Part shown: positions 8,162 through 17,139 of the stretch, in pieces
How positions within the stretch are numbered: the first letter of the stretch is position 1
Layout of the letters: the number at the start of each line of letters is the position of its first letter
NCBI GenBank assembly: GCA_017541025.1
Contig: JAFXZY010000017.1
Coordinates: 1-48,527 of the forward strand
Source of the DNA: Bacteroidaceae bacterium
Lineage (GTDB): Bacteria; Bacteroidota; Bacteroidia; Bacteroidales; Bacteroidaceae
Direction: 5' to 3'
DNA: 48,527 nucleotides
Made by a program: the position numbers and the translations under genes
Notes under the pieces: model-generated
The model's input: only the letters and a program-made list of their open reading frames with translations
Databases searched by the model: none
Told to the model about the DNA's origin: nothing

Positions 8162-8410
8162 TTGTTCTTTGTAACCAGTTTTAGGCCAATAATTACCCTT
8201 TAAACTCGCATTTGGTTGTAAAGGTACAATATTTTTTTTAACAATTCGTTATCTGCAATATATATTTTATCTATTTTAACAATTTACTTTGTATATCTTT
8301 TGTCTTTATTCTACTGCAAAGGTATCTCGCATTATTTTCGTGAAGCTTTAATAAATGACATAATATCTTTATTTATTGTCATATAAGTTATTTTGCCCAA
8401 ACAAGGATAT
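8162..8410. promoter_or_regulatory. AT-rich leader and upstream region of the tat/keto-sugar unit
   Basis: There is no ORF here. On the minus strand TACCTTTG (8324-8317) fits a -7 element but lacks a TTG at the -33 position. Just upstream, ATGACA (8355-8360) and TGTCAT (8377-8382) form an imperfect dyad. A weak promoter with an adjacent dyad is what an activator-controlled promoter would look like. About 150 bases of AT-rich leader separate it from the ATG at 8161. Confidence 0.35.
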
Positions 8411-8447
8411 AAAAAAAGAGGCGTTGCATAATTGCAAACGCCTCTTT
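8411..8447 (-). terminator. Rho-independent terminator of the TPR gene
   Basis: Minus-strand hairpin: AAAGAGGCGTT pairs with AACGCCTCTTT (11 bp), with an inner TGC/GCA pairing, then a T7 run. Strong, and oriented for the gene at 8470-9888. Confidence 0.9.
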
Positions 8448-8469
8448 CTGATTTGTGATACAATAATAA

Positions 8470-9888
8470 TTATTTTTTTCCAGCTCCGTTCCAGAAGTCC
8501 TCTTCGGCCTTCTTTCTCTTCATGAAGTCGTCGTATTCCTTTCTGTACTTGTCGTTAGCCTGCTGAGTTGCCTGTACCCTCTGGATATTAGCCTTCCTAC
8601 GACCAGCTTCACCGCAGAGTGAAATATCAGCCTCACATGCCTTATCGCAGTATTCAATAGCAGTGGCAAACTGACCCAGAACGGCATATATAGTGGCCAT
8701 ATTGAGATAAACTTTACCGGTAAGGTCGGGATTGTATCCGATAGCCTTCTCTGCGTAGGTCAGCGCACCTGTATACTGCTTTCCCTTGGTTAGAACGTAG
8801 GAAATCTTCAGGCAGATCTGACCACGACTGGCATCGCTAGAAGCTAACTCAAGAGCCTTGTTGTAGTAATCCAGCATCTTCTCCATCTCACCGTCCTTAT
8901 GTGCCTTCTGTGCTAAACCGATGGCACTGGTATAGGTGGGCTCAATGGCATAGGCAGCTTCAGCATACTTGTAGTAGATTTCGCTATCATCGCAATCGTT
9001 CATATTCATCAAGGTTATTGCGCTGTTCAGCTTATTGATATCCTCTTTGTAAGCATCAAACTTCTTGGTATAGATAGATACTATTTGAGCGCTATCTGCT
9101 GCACCGCTCTCAGCGAAGGTCTTGTCAATAAGAGCCAAGGGACCGTCGTACTTGGCAAGTAACTTGTTTGCTTTCTCCTCATCACCTTCTGCTTTAGCTT
9201 CCTTGGCAAGTTGCAACATCTTTTCACAAGCGTCCTTACTGTCCATATAGTCCTGTAGATACTGTTCGCGCAATGCGTTGGGGGCACTCTTGTACATAGC
9301 ATCACTGACCAAGAAGAAGTTCTGAAGCACAGAGCCTTCAATCTCACGACCGCCCTTCTCGTTAATCATCTTAATAGCTTTGCTGTAGTTGTCATAAGAC
9401 TTGTTCAGCGTGTAGCCAGAACCAGGTGTGTTAGGAGCAGTCCAATTGTAATAGTCGGCCTTCAATGCCAAGACATCACCCAAAGTAGACTTTGTCTTAG
9501 CAAAAGTATTCAGTGCCTCAAGGTTCTTTTCGCGAGCAGCGAAAATCTCCATCATCTCATTAAAATACTCCAGTTTTTTTGCCTGATCAGTCTCATCTGA
9601 AATCAGTTTAAAATAAACGTACGGCCCCTGAGTGTATATACCGGTAAGAGCATAAGGAGCATGTTTCAGCAACCAGCGCATGTTGATGCGTGCTTCTTTG
9701 TAATCCTGGTTCTGAAGTGACATCTGGAACATAGAAATGTTCTGAAGTCCCACCTTTATGCTATCTGGGTTGTTATCATTAGAATATCCGATACGGTCAT
9801 CATATGTCGTACCCTCGAAATTCTGTGCCAAAACAGGTGCGGCACATATTGCAAGTGCAGTTGTTACTGCAAGTTTTTTTAGTTTCAT
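8470..9888 (-). CDS. Secreted tetratricopeptide-repeat protein
   Basis: A 472-residue protein with a Sec signal peptide (MKLKKLAVTTALAICAAPVLAQ). The rest is helical; TPR-like units are clearest at the C-terminal half (ALTYAEKAIGYNPDLTGKVYLNMATIY; QFATAIEYCDKACEADISL). The C-terminus is charged (KRKKAEEDFWNGAGKK). No enzymatic motif is present. Similar periplasmic TPR proteins are common in Bacteroidales and usually have scaffolding or envelope roles. It is monocistronic, with its own promoter (9951-9981) and a strong terminator. Confidence 0.7.
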   Translation of the reverse strand: MKLKKLAVTTALAICAAPVLAQNFEGTTYDDRIGYSNDNNPDSIKVGLQNISMFQMSLQNQDYKEARINMRWLLKHAPYALTGIYTQGPYVYFKLISDETDQAKKLEYFNEMMEIFAAREKNLEALNTFAKTKSTLGDVLALKADYYNWTAPNTPGSGYTLNKSYDNYSKAIKMINEKGGREIEGSVLQNFFLVSDAMYKSAPNALREQYLQDYMDSKDACEKMLQLAKEAKAEGDEEKANKLLAKYDGPLALIDKTFAESGAADSAQIVSIYTKKFDAYKEDINKLNSAITLMNMNDCDDSEIYYKYAEAAYAIEPTYTSAIGLAQKAHKDGEMEKMLDYYNKALELASSDASRGQICLKISYVLTKGKQYTGALTYAEKAIGYNPDLTGKVYLNMATIYAVLGQFATAIEYCDKACEADISLCGEAGRRKANIQRVQATQQANDKYRKEYDDFMKRKKAEEDFWNGAGKK

Positions 9889-9950
9889 ATTTGTAATGTT
9901 TAGTTGTATTTTTATTAGTTATTTATGTCCCTTTACTTAAATTTCGTTTG

Positions 9951-9981
9951 CAAAAGTACAACTTTATTTTCAATTTGCAAG
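9951..9981 (-). promoter_or_regulatory. Promoter of the TPR gene
   Basis: On the minus strand CTTG (9981-9978), 19 bases, TACTTTTG (9958-9951). It matches TTG-N19-TAnnTTTG and gives a leader of about 55 bases before the ATG at 9888. Confidence 0.7.
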
Positions 9982-10034
9982 GTCTCTTAAAGAGAAAAAT
10001 CCCTACACAATGAGAAAATATCCCTATTTCTATC

Positions 10035-10064
10035 TTTATATGTGCAAAAAAGGTTGTAACTTTG
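10035..10064 (+). promoter_or_regulatory. Promoter of the antiporter unit
   Basis: TAACTTTG at 10057-10064, preceded at 18 bases by TTTA (10035-10038), a weak -33. It lies within the longest open frame and so favours the internal start at 10085. Confidence 0.55.
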
Positions 10065-10084
10065 CAAAACTTTTTCAGACAATT

Positions 10085-11026
10085 ATGATGCTGTTGAATT
10101 GTTTACTACTTGTTGTCGGCATAGTTCTCGTGCTATGGGGAGCCGACAGATTTACTGACGGGGGCTGTGCTATTGCCCGTCGTTGGAATGTAAGTGAGAT
10201 GGTTATTGGCCTTACTATTGTTGCCTTTGGAACTAGTTTGCCTGAATTTATTGTTAGCTTCTTCAGTGTGTTGAAAGGCAGTGCCGATATGAGTGTAGGC
10301 AATATTGTGGGCAGTAATATCTTTAACACCCTGATTATTGTGGGTGCATCTGCCATGATGATGAAGATGCCTGTTGACCGTTCACTTCTAATCTACGACA
10401 TTCCCCTGAGTCTTTTTTCTGGCTTCTGCCTTTATTTTATCGCGTATTTCGATGGAAATATCCGTCGTGTTGAGGGACTGGCGCTCCTAATGTTCTTTTG
10501 TGCTTTCATTTATTACACATTCTGGAGGGCACGCAAGAATAAACCTGATGCAGATTCGCAAACGTCAAAGACAGAACAGATGTCTGTCCTGAAGATTCTT
10601 GTGCTTTTGGTCGTTGGATGTATTTGCCTCGTATATGGCGGTCAGCTGATGGTGGATAATGCAGCAGAACTTGCTCGCCAATGGGGTGTTAGTGAGCGTA
10701 TCATAGGTCTTACCATTCTTGCTGCCGGAACCAGTCTCCCGGAATTGGCTACCAGTATGATGGCAGCCCGTAAGGGTAGTGACGGCCTTGCTTTAGGTAA
10801 TGCTATTGGTAGCAATGTATTTAATATTGCCTTTGTGATAGGTATCTGCAGTATTGTCAAGCCAATGGCTGTTTCTGATATTTCTTTTGTCGATTGGTTC
10901 GCGCTCATCTTTTCAAATGTACTATTGTGGATGTTGGCATTTTCAAGACACCAGCTTACTAAATGGAAGGGTGCAGTTCTTGTTATAACCTATATCGCTT
11001 ATCTTTTATATATTATAATAATGTAA
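10085..11026 (+). CDS. Calcium/sodium antiporter (YrbG/CaxA-type CaCA exchanger)
   Basis: A 313-residue inner-membrane protein with about ten hydrophobic helices arranged as two inverted halves. Each half carries the alpha-repeat motif: GLTIVAFGTSLPEF with GNIVGSNIFNTLIIVG, and GLTILAAGTSLPELATS with GNAIGSNVFNIAFVIG. These are the ion-binding signatures of the K+-independent Ca2+/Na+ exchanger family. The frame opens 25 codons earlier, but that part contains the promoter. The next gene follows after 6 bases, so it leads a small operon with a secreted protein and an SDR. Confidence 0.93.
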   Translation: MMLLNCLLLVVGIVLVLWGADRFTDGGCAIARRWNVSEMVIGLTIVAFGTSLPEFIVSFFSVLKGSADMSVGNIVGSNIFNTLIIVGASAMMMKMPVDRSLLIYDIPLSLFSGFCLYFIAYFDGNIRRVEGLALLMFFCAFIYYTFWRARKNKPDADSQTSKTEQMSVLKILVLLVVGCICLVYGGQLMVDNAAELARQWGVSERIIGLTILAAGTSLPELATSMMAARKGSDGLALGNAIGSNVFNIAFVIGICSIVKPMAVSDISFVDWFALIFSNVLLWMLAFSRHQLTKWKGAVLVITYIAYLLYIIIM

Positions 11027-11032
11027 GTAAAC

Positions 11033-11446
11033 ATGAAACACTTTCTCTTATTTTTGGCATATATATGCAGCCTTTCCTCTATGCAGGCACAAGGTCCCTG
11101 GAAGTTCAAACTACTTTGCCCAGAAGAAGACATACGTCTGCACATCGACCTTTATGAAGAAACCGTGAATGTACCTGGTATGGAGATGTTTGGCCCCCAG
11201 AATGGTTATTTGGGTGGCAATATCTATGGTGTATGGACAGTTACCAGTTTTAAGATTCAGGACGATAAGGTAGCTACACTTAAAATAAGTAACGATTTGG
11301 GCAGTGAGACACAGAAATTAGTTCTGACACAATACTCCGACAGCATCTATACGTTGCGCTTTGATGGAACCAACGTAGTAAAGCGTGCCATTGGCCGTAA
11401 GTTGGTAAAGATTCCTGGTGAGATTAAGATGAAGGTAGTTCAATAA
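11033..11446 (+). CDS. Small secreted protein of unknown function
   Basis: A 137-residue protein with a signal peptide ending near MQAQG. The mature part is probably all beta (LVLTQYSDSIYTLRFDGTNVVKR). It contains MFGPQNGYLGGNIYGVWTVTSFK. I recognise no family. It lies 6 bases after the antiporter and 13 before the SDR and is thus in their operon. Confidence 0.6.
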   Translation: MKHFLLFLAYICSLSSMQAQGPWKFKLLCPEEDIRLHIDLYEETVNVPGMEMFGPQNGYLGGNIYGVWTVTSFKIQDDKVATLKISNDLGSETQKLVLTQYSDSIYTLRFDGTNVVKRAIGRKLVKIPGEIKMKVVQ

Positions 11447-11459
11447 AGAAAAGAGTTTT

Positions 11460-12251
11460 ATGAGTATTTATGCCATTATAACCGGTGCTGCTTCAGGAAT
11501 GGGACGTTGTTATGCCCTTCAGTTGGCGCAGATGGGTTACGGCGTTATTTTAGTAGATATTAATGGTGAAGCTGCGCAGGAGTTGTCTTCGGAAATTGCC
11601 CAAAAGTATGCGGTTTCTGCACCAGTTATTTGTATTGATCTTACACTTCCAAATGCAGCAGACCTTATTTATGAGAAGTGTCAGCAAAATGGCTGGATAG
11701 TTGAGATACTCATCAACAATGCAGGAATGCTTATTACTTCTACTATCGAGGAAACCGACCCACAGAGGCTACAGCGTATTATTGCCTTGCATTGCACCAC
11801 TCCTTTGTTGCTATGTCGTCATTTTATTCCTTTGATGAGGCAGCAGGGTAAAGGGTATATCCTTAATATTTCCTCTATTACTGCGTGGATGGATTGGCCA
11901 GTTATTGGAATGTATGGATGCACCAAGCGTTTTGTGAAGGGCTATTCGCGCGAGTTGCGTATTGAATGCAAAGGTTCACCTATAAGTGTTAGCACAGCTA
12001 TCTTCGGAGCTGTAGATACACCTCTTATACGTTTCCCACTTCTGATGCGCTATCGTAAGTTGCTTTTGCGTTTTGGTTTTATGATTTCGCCTGAGAAGGC
12101 AACAAGTCTGGCACTCAAGGCAATGTTCAAGCGTAAGGGAAAACTAATTCCCTGCCTTTCCGACCGTTTTGTTCTCATGCTATGCCCTTTGGTGCCTAAC
12201 AGTTTGCTTTCTTTCTTGATTCGTAAGATGGATTTAAAATCTGCCTTTTAA
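11460..12251 (+). CDS. Short-chain dehydrogenase/reductase
   Basis: A 263-residue classical SDR: TGAASGMG cofactor loop at residues 8-15, INNAG after strand 4, NISS before the catalytic Ser, and the YGCTK active site (Y-x-x-x-K). It lacks the usual full FabG C-terminus and ends in a basic tail (FLIRKMDLKSAF). It is the third gene of the antiporter operon but converges, 11 bases away, on the polyene-type cluster. That cluster has ketosynthases and dehydratases but no ketoreductase of its own, so this SDR is a candidate to supply that step; this is inference. Confidence 0.85.
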   Translation: MSIYAIITGAASGMGRCYALQLAQMGYGVILVDINGEAAQELSSEIAQKYAVSAPVICIDLTLPNAADLIYEKCQQNGWIVEILINNAGMLITSTIEETDPQRLQRIIALHCTTPLLLCRHFIPLMRQQGKGYILNISSITAWMDWPVIGMYGCTKRFVKGYSRELRIECKGSPISVSTAIFGAVDTPLIRFPLLMRYRKLLLRFGFMISPEKATSLALKAMFKRKGKLIPCLSDRFVLMLCPLVPNSLLSFLIRKMDLKSAF

Positions 12252-12262
12252 ATCGGGAAGAA

Positions 12263-13576
12263 TCACCTTTGGTAGTATTTTCTGTTCAGTTTACCATTAT
12301 AGGTTCGTTCTATATGGTTTACAATAGTGTATAGCTGGGGTACTTGGTAGTGCTCCAGTTTTTGTTGAAGGTAGATAGAAAGGGCTTTTTTGTTTAGTTC
12401 CATACCGTCTTTGGGGACTACATACAAGTTCAGCACCGTTCCTAATACGGAGTGGGGAGCAGCGGTGCAGATGCAGTCGGCAACAGCAGGGAAGGAGAAG
12501 ACGGCATCTTCTACCTCTATAGGATTCACTTTATAGCCACCGATGTTGATAATGTCGTCAGAACGCCCTGAAAGATGTAGTCTGCCCTCTGCATCAATCC
12601 ATCCTTGATCAGACGTGAATAGAGCCTCATCGTGCAGCACAGACAGGGTTAATGCATCATCGCCTACATAGCCTTCCATTAACGTATCTCCCTTACAAGC
12701 CACGTTTCCCTCAGTTGTGATAAATATGGAAGAATGTTTCATAGGTTTCCCTAAACAGCCAGCTATGCAACAATTGGAATTGTAGTTGTGTGTACAGATG
12801 ATACCAGTCTCTGTGGAGGCATAGGTGTTATAAAGCCTTGTGTGGGGCAGAAGTCGGCAAAGCGCTTCCATATCAGTCTGTATTATGGGTGCAGCGCCTG
12901 TTTCTATGAAATCTATCTTTTCTGAGAGGACAGCAAGTTCTTTCTTGGCGAACTGTAGAAGCATTCTGATGCTCGATGGAACAAGGAAAGTTGCAATCTT
13001 ATTGTATGGAAGCTGGAACGCATGAAGGAATGCATTCATATCCTTCATCCCAGCTGTAATGTTGATTGTGGCTCCAACGATGATAGTGGGCCATATTTTG
13101 CTCAGACTGCCAATGTGGTTGAGCGGTCCACTGATAACGAATAACAATTCGCTTGTGAACTGCATGGCAGAGAGAAGATTCTCAGCATTGGCCACTATGG
13201 CCTTATGGCTTATCATGATACCTTTTTGACGCCCCGTTGTACCTGTGGTGTAAAGGATATCTGCCACGTTGGATGGAATCTGGCAGGCATTTATTTCATA
13301 CTGAATGGTGGCGAACTTATCGTCTGTGCAATCGGCCTCCAACGGGACAATGACTTTCCTTGCCTGATGACAGGCAAAATATGAAACGAGGAAATCTATG
13401 GTTTGAGAACTGCGGATAACCAAAGTATTACTTTCCTTCTGCTTATATTCCAGGGAGCGATAGGTCACTTTTTCCCACAACTCATGGTATGTGATGGTTT
13501 CCTCACCACATATTATTGCCACTTTTGAAGGGCAGGATTCTGACCATCCCTGAAGAAAGTCCTCCAAACACATCAT
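12263..13576 (-). CDS. AMP-dependent acyl ligase (adenylation enzyme of the polyene-type cluster)
   Basis: A 437-residue ANL-superfamily enzyme. It has the phosphate-binding loop YTTGTTGRQKG (about residues 109-119), STETG (motif A5), SGRSDDIINIGGYKVNP (hinge A8) and the C-terminal catalytic lysine in YNGKLNRK. It is shorter than typical acyl-CoA synthetases (around 500), mainly at the N-terminus. In aryl polyene clusters a ligase of this type loads an aryl starter or acyl group on an ACP. Its start overlaps the ACP stop by 4 bases, so the two are translationally coupled and probably partners. Confidence 0.85.
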   Translation of the reverse strand: MMCLEDFLQGWSESCPSKVAIICGEETITYHELWEKVTYRSLEYKQKESNTLVIRSSQTIDFLVSYFACHQARKVIVPLEADCTDDKFATIQYEINACQIPSNVADILYTTGTTGRQKGIMISHKAIVANAENLLSAMQFTSELLFVISGPLNHIGSLSKIWPTIIVGATINITAGMKDMNAFLHAFQLPYNKIATFLVPSSIRMLLQFAKKELAVLSEKIDFIETGAAPIIQTDMEALCRLLPHTRLYNTYASTETGIICTHNYNSNCCIAGCLGKPMKHSSIFITTEGNVACKGDTLMEGYVGDDALTLSVLHDEALFTSDQGWIDAEGRLHLSGRSDDIINIGGYKVNPIEVEDAVFSFPAVADCICTAAPHSVLGTVLNLYVVPKDGMELNKKALSIYLQQKLEHYQVPQLYTIVNHIERTYNGKLNRKYYQR

Positions 13577-13800
13577 TTCTTTTCTCTCAATTTTTCTTCT
13601 ACCATTGCAACAATGCTGTCAAGTGTTCTTAGGTTCTTGGGCGTAGCATCCTTGGCTTCCAGTTCGATGCCAAACTCGGCCGACAGTGTCATCAGTATGG
13701 TGGTGACACCCAGTGAGTCCAATTCGCTGAAAAGAAAGTCGGAATCTAAATCCATCAATGGCAACATATTCTCCAGTATTTTTTTTATTCTCTCTTTCAT
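13573..13800 (-). CDS. Acyl carrier protein 1 of the cluster
   Basis: A 75-residue acidic protein starting MKERIKKILEN. The phosphopantetheine attachment site is in ELDSLGVTTI (Asp-Ser-Leu, the serine being modified), followed by the usual helix 3 and 4 pattern. The open frame begins 10 codons earlier, but that part (MSERKLKNNY) lies in intergenic-repeat sequence. It is the natural acceptor for the overlapping AMP ligase. Confidence 0.85.
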   Translation of the reverse strand: MKERIKKILENMLPLMDLDSDFLFSELDSLGVTTILMTLSAEFGIELEAKDATPKNLRTLDSIVAMVEEKLREKK

Positions 13801-13818
13801 ATAATTATTTTTCAACTT

Positions 13819-13895
13819 CCTCTCGCTCAATCGCAGCCTTCAATTCTCAGCCTTGTTAATTATTAATTGTTAATTGTTCATTATTAATGCTCAAT
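13819..13895. repeat. Composite intergenic repeat reaching into the exporter C-terminus
   Basis: 13819-13841 matches 25218-25240 at 22 of 23 positions. 13841-13854 (CAATTCTCAGCCTT) recurs exactly at 28678-28691. An AT-rich run of TTAATTATTAATTGTTAATTG type follows (13854-13895). The last segment encodes the final exporter residues SINNEQLTINN. Confidence 0.7.
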
Positions 13896-16291
13896 ATTCT
13901 AAACAACAACGGTGGTATGACGTATGCCATCAGTACAACCGAGAGCATACCTACAATAGTTATCTCTGCCAACGAGTGCAAGGCAGGATGCTTGGCAAAA
14001 ATCAGCGAGCCGATACCAATGAACATTATCAGGGCAGATAGAGCAATGGAACGCTTGTGCGCAGCCAGCATCTTACGCCCATGTTTTTGCTCATATAGGC
14101 ACCCTTCTGTTACAAAGATGGTATAATCATCACCTTGGCCAAAGATGAAGGTGGCCAGGATTACATTCACCAGATTGAACTGTATGCCTAATAGTGCCAT
14201 TATACCAAGTATCCAAATCCAACTGATGGTCATGGGAAGGAACGTTAGCATAGCCAGCTTTATGTTTCTATATGAGAACCATAGGAATAGAAAGACAATG
14301 ACGGCGCAGGCCCAGCCCAAGTAGTTGAAATTGTTTGTCAGGTTGTTCAGTAATGCACTGTTAATGCCTTCTATGTCAAAGCAGAATGATTCTGGTGGCA
14401 ATACAGCGTTTACATTTTTTCTGGTGGACTCAATATCATCTTTATCTGCTGTTATAACATCCACCACGCAGTATTGACCTGCTATAGAATCTACACAGAT
14501 ATGCTTAGCGTAGATTTCCTGCAGGGGGGTAAAATATGAAAAATCCTTTGGCTGATATGACCTGCTTATAATCTCACCGAACGGGGCAAAAGCATCCGGA
14601 CTAAAGCCCATAGCTGTTGCTTTCTCCGTTAGATGTGGTCCCAGCAGACTGGCATGTTTAATAGTAAACTGTTCCCATCGATGGATTCTTCGGGCTTGTT
14701 CTTCCTTAGAGTATAGTTGACATTTGTCCATTGAATATTGAGACTTGAACTTAGTCCTTGCCTGTTCGGAGTGGTATAGCGCTTCGTCCATAGTATTTCC
14801 TTTGCTTACCACGTATAGAAACCTTACATTTTCCTCAGTTCCCTTTAAGAACTCCATATCTGCCAGTTGCTCGTCATTCATGTAGTTAATGTGGTTCATA
14901 TTGGCATCGAACTGAGTTCTGAGACTAAACCATCCAAATATGAGTGTCAGTACGCCTATCAGCATAATGCTCCATTTGTTGTTTTCCAAGGACAGATTAC
15001 CAACCCAATCAAGCAGTCGGGGTTGATAATCCTTTTCCCCGGTATTCATCTTTAAAATGTGAGGAAGCCATATAATCACAAACAGGATAGTGCCTACCAG
15101 CAACATAGCACTAAAGATTCCCAAATCCCTCAGAGCAGTTTCCTGAAGTGGAATTAGGGCGCAGAAAGCACCTACGGTGGTTATATTGCCGATTACCAAA
15201 GGGGTTATTATCTCCTGTAGCGTTTGCCTCATGCTATGGGTATGTCGGGCATGGGCAATCAAGTGTAGCGGATAGTTGACGGCAATGCCCACAATAATAC
15301 TGCTGATGCCGACCACAATCAAGGAAATGCTATCGCAGAAGATTGATAGCATACCCAGGGCAAAAAGCCATCCCCACGATATGGATACTACAATAAGCAG
15401 AATATTTTGCAAACTGCGGAAAGCATAATACAACAAAGCTAAAATAAGCAATGCGGCAATAGAAACAGACAGCAGACTATCCTGTTTTATTTGTTTGCTA
15501 TTACCCACAGCAATGGCTGGTCCGCCGGTAAAATGCACCGAAACTGAGGGGTTATAAGCCATTGTGCTATCAGCCACTGTGCTCAGCATTTCCATGAGGC
15601 GTGTATTTTCCTTTGTTTCGCTGTTTCCATATGGAGAAGTCATCATCATAATGCCACTTCTCATGTTCCGGGTAAAGATATACCCATCGTATAGCTCAAA
15701 ATGTGCCGCGTCATTTTTTTTGTATAGTTGCGAAACCGCAGGTCCGAAAAGATTCAAAGGGTCGTTCTCCAGATTGGATGCCAGAAAACTCGAAGTAGGG
15801 AAAATAAGTGCCTGTAAGTTCTCCTGTAGTTGACTTTCTGTGTATGCAGGAATGCTCAGCAGACTGTCCATTCTGGCATAATCCTCTTCTGTCAGGAAAA
15901 GTGGGATGTTCTGATAAACGAAGTCGGTGATTTCCGATATCTTGTCATAGTCAATCTGTGTTGTTTTTTCTTTGATAGTGGATGACGTGTCCGTTTCGGC
16001 CAAGAACGATTCATACTGGTTCATAGCTTTGACAATGCTATCTGCTGCAGAATCTGATTCCTCCTTCGACCGGAAAATCACCAAAACCTTATTAGCTCCG
16101 GATATATCCTGATATACCTGCATGGATTTCTTGTAGTTCTCGTCGAGAGGGAGAAAGGCTGATATGTCCTCGTTGAAATCTATACGGCTAACCAATCCTA
16201 TTAATACTGCAGTAAGTAGGCCGAAGGTGGACACACAAACCATGGTGTGCCTATGCAGGTAGTAATAAATCTTCAGAACAATATCAATCAT
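13856..16291 (-). CDS. MMPL/RND-superfamily exporter of the polyene-type cluster
   Basis: An 811-residue inner-membrane protein with the RND layout: helix 1 near residue 20, a large periplasmic loop (about 40-250), five helices, a second helix-loop (about 445-650) and five more helices. The motif FIFGQGDDYTIFVTEG in the second half (G-x-x-x-D-Y-x-x-F) is the conserved proton-relay region of MMPL-type lipid exporters. Cluster exporters of this type are thought to move the aryl-polyene lipid across the membrane. The last residues derive from an intergenic repeat. It abuts the esterase gene (1-base overlap). Confidence 0.88.
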   Translation of the reverse strand: MIDIVLKIYYYLHRHTMVCVSTFGLLTAVLIGLVSRIDFNEDISAFLPLDENYKKSMQVYQDISGANKVLVIFRSKEESDSAADSIVKAMNQYESFLAETDTSSTIKEKTTQIDYDKISEITDFVYQNIPLFLTEEDYARMDSLLSIPAYTESQLQENLQALIFPTSSFLASNLENDPLNLFGPAVSQLYKKNDAAHFELYDGYIFTRNMRSGIMMMTSPYGNSETKENTRLMEMLSTVADSTMAYNPSVSVHFTGGPAIAVGNSKQIKQDSLLSVSIAALLILALLYYAFRSLQNILLIVVSISWGWLFALGMLSIFCDSISLIVVGISSIIVGIAVNYPLHLIAHARHTHSMRQTLQEIITPLVIGNITTVGAFCALIPLQETALRDLGIFSAMLLVGTILFVIIWLPHILKMNTGEKDYQPRLLDWVGNLSLENNKWSIMLIGVLTLIFGWFSLRTQFDANMNHINYMNDEQLADMEFLKGTEENVRFLYVVSKGNTMDEALYHSEQARTKFKSQYSMDKCQLYSKEEQARRIHRWEQFTIKHASLLGPHLTEKATAMGFSPDAFAPFGEIISRSYQPKDFSYFTPLQEIYAKHICVDSIAGQYCVVDVITADKDDIESTRKNVNAVLPPESFCFDIEGINSALLNNLTNNFNYLGWACAVIVFLFLWFSYRNIKLAMLTFLPMTISWIWILGIMALLGIQFNLVNVILATFIFGQGDDYTIFVTEGCLYEQKHGRKMLAAHKRSIALSALIMFIGIGSLIFAKHPALHSLAEITIVGMLSVVLMAYVIPPLLFRILSINNEQLTINN

Positions 16292-17139
16292 CAGTTCAAT
16301 GTCTTAATCCATTTTAAAAACTCATCCTTCCACTGTCTGCTCTCGGCGGTTCCCTTAACATCTGAGGCGCCAAACCCGTGTCCGCCCGTCTTATATTGAA
16401 GATAGGTGTGAGGAATTTTTATATTCGATAATGCAGAATCCAGCAATAGGGAATTACGGAAGTTGACAATTGGGTCATCCATGCAGTTAACCAGGAAGAC
16501 AGGCGGGCAGTCATCAGGGATATTCAGTTCCAAGGAAAGCCGTCTTCTTAAGGCCAGGTTGTTTTTTTTGTTGTCCCCTAACAATGCACGTCTGGACCTT
16601 TTATGTACACACTCCTCAGTCATAGTTACAACGGGGTAAATGGCGGCTACAAACGATGGTTTTTCTGTCTGAGGCAACAGTTCCGCACTTGACATCACCA
16701 GATGTCCTCCGGCAGAGAATCCCATTGCACCAATTCTCTGTGGATTTATTCCATATTCAGCAGCCTTTTCACGGACAATCTTTAATGCTTGTTTAAGGTC
16801 GTTCTGCGCATCCGGATACCTCTTTCCCCTAAACAGATACCTGTATCTGAGAACAAAAGCAGGCGTTCCAGCAGTCCGGTATTTCAGCACGAACGCCGAG
16901 ATTCCGTTCTTTCTGAGCCATTCTGCAACCTGAAAGCCCTCGTTCTTCATGTCGTGCCAGAAATAGCTGCCACCAGGACAGATAATTACAGCCATATCGC
17001 TGCCACCCTTAGCTATATATGCCGTCATCTCCACTTTCTTCTTACAGGCTGTTCCTTCCCAGATGTTTGTCTGAGCAGCAATGCTGTTAATTGTCACAGT
17101 CATGGCAGCGAGCGATATCCACCTGATTATCTTACACAT
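16291..17139 (-). CDS. Secreted alpha/beta-hydrolase (acetylesterase-like)
   Basis: A 282-residue protein with a Sec signal peptide (cut near SIAAQ). Catalytic features: CPGGSY oxyanion loop, nucleophile elbow GFSAGGH (G-x-S-x-G), the acid in NCMDDPIV and the histidine in GGHGFG. This is the BD-FAE/pnbA-like esterase pattern seen in carbohydrate and xylan acetylesterases. It overlaps the GT2-acyltransferase gene by 8 bases and the exporter gene by 1, so it belongs to the cluster operon even though esterases are not a core element of aryl polyene pathways. Confidence 0.8.
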   Translation of the reverse strand: MCKIIRWISLAAMTVTINSIAAQTNIWEGTACKKKVEMTAYIAKGGSDMAVIICPGGSYFWHDMKNEGFQVAEWLRKNGISAFVLKYRTAGTPAFVLRYRYLFRGKRYPDAQNDLKQALKIVREKAAEYGINPQRIGAMGFSAGGHLVMSSAELLPQTEKPSFVAAIYPVVTMTEECVHKRSRRALLGDNKKNNLALRRRLSLELNIPDDCPPVFLVNCMDDPIVNFRNSLLLDSALSNIKIPHTYLQYKTGGHGFGASDVKGTAESRQWKDEFLKWIKTLN

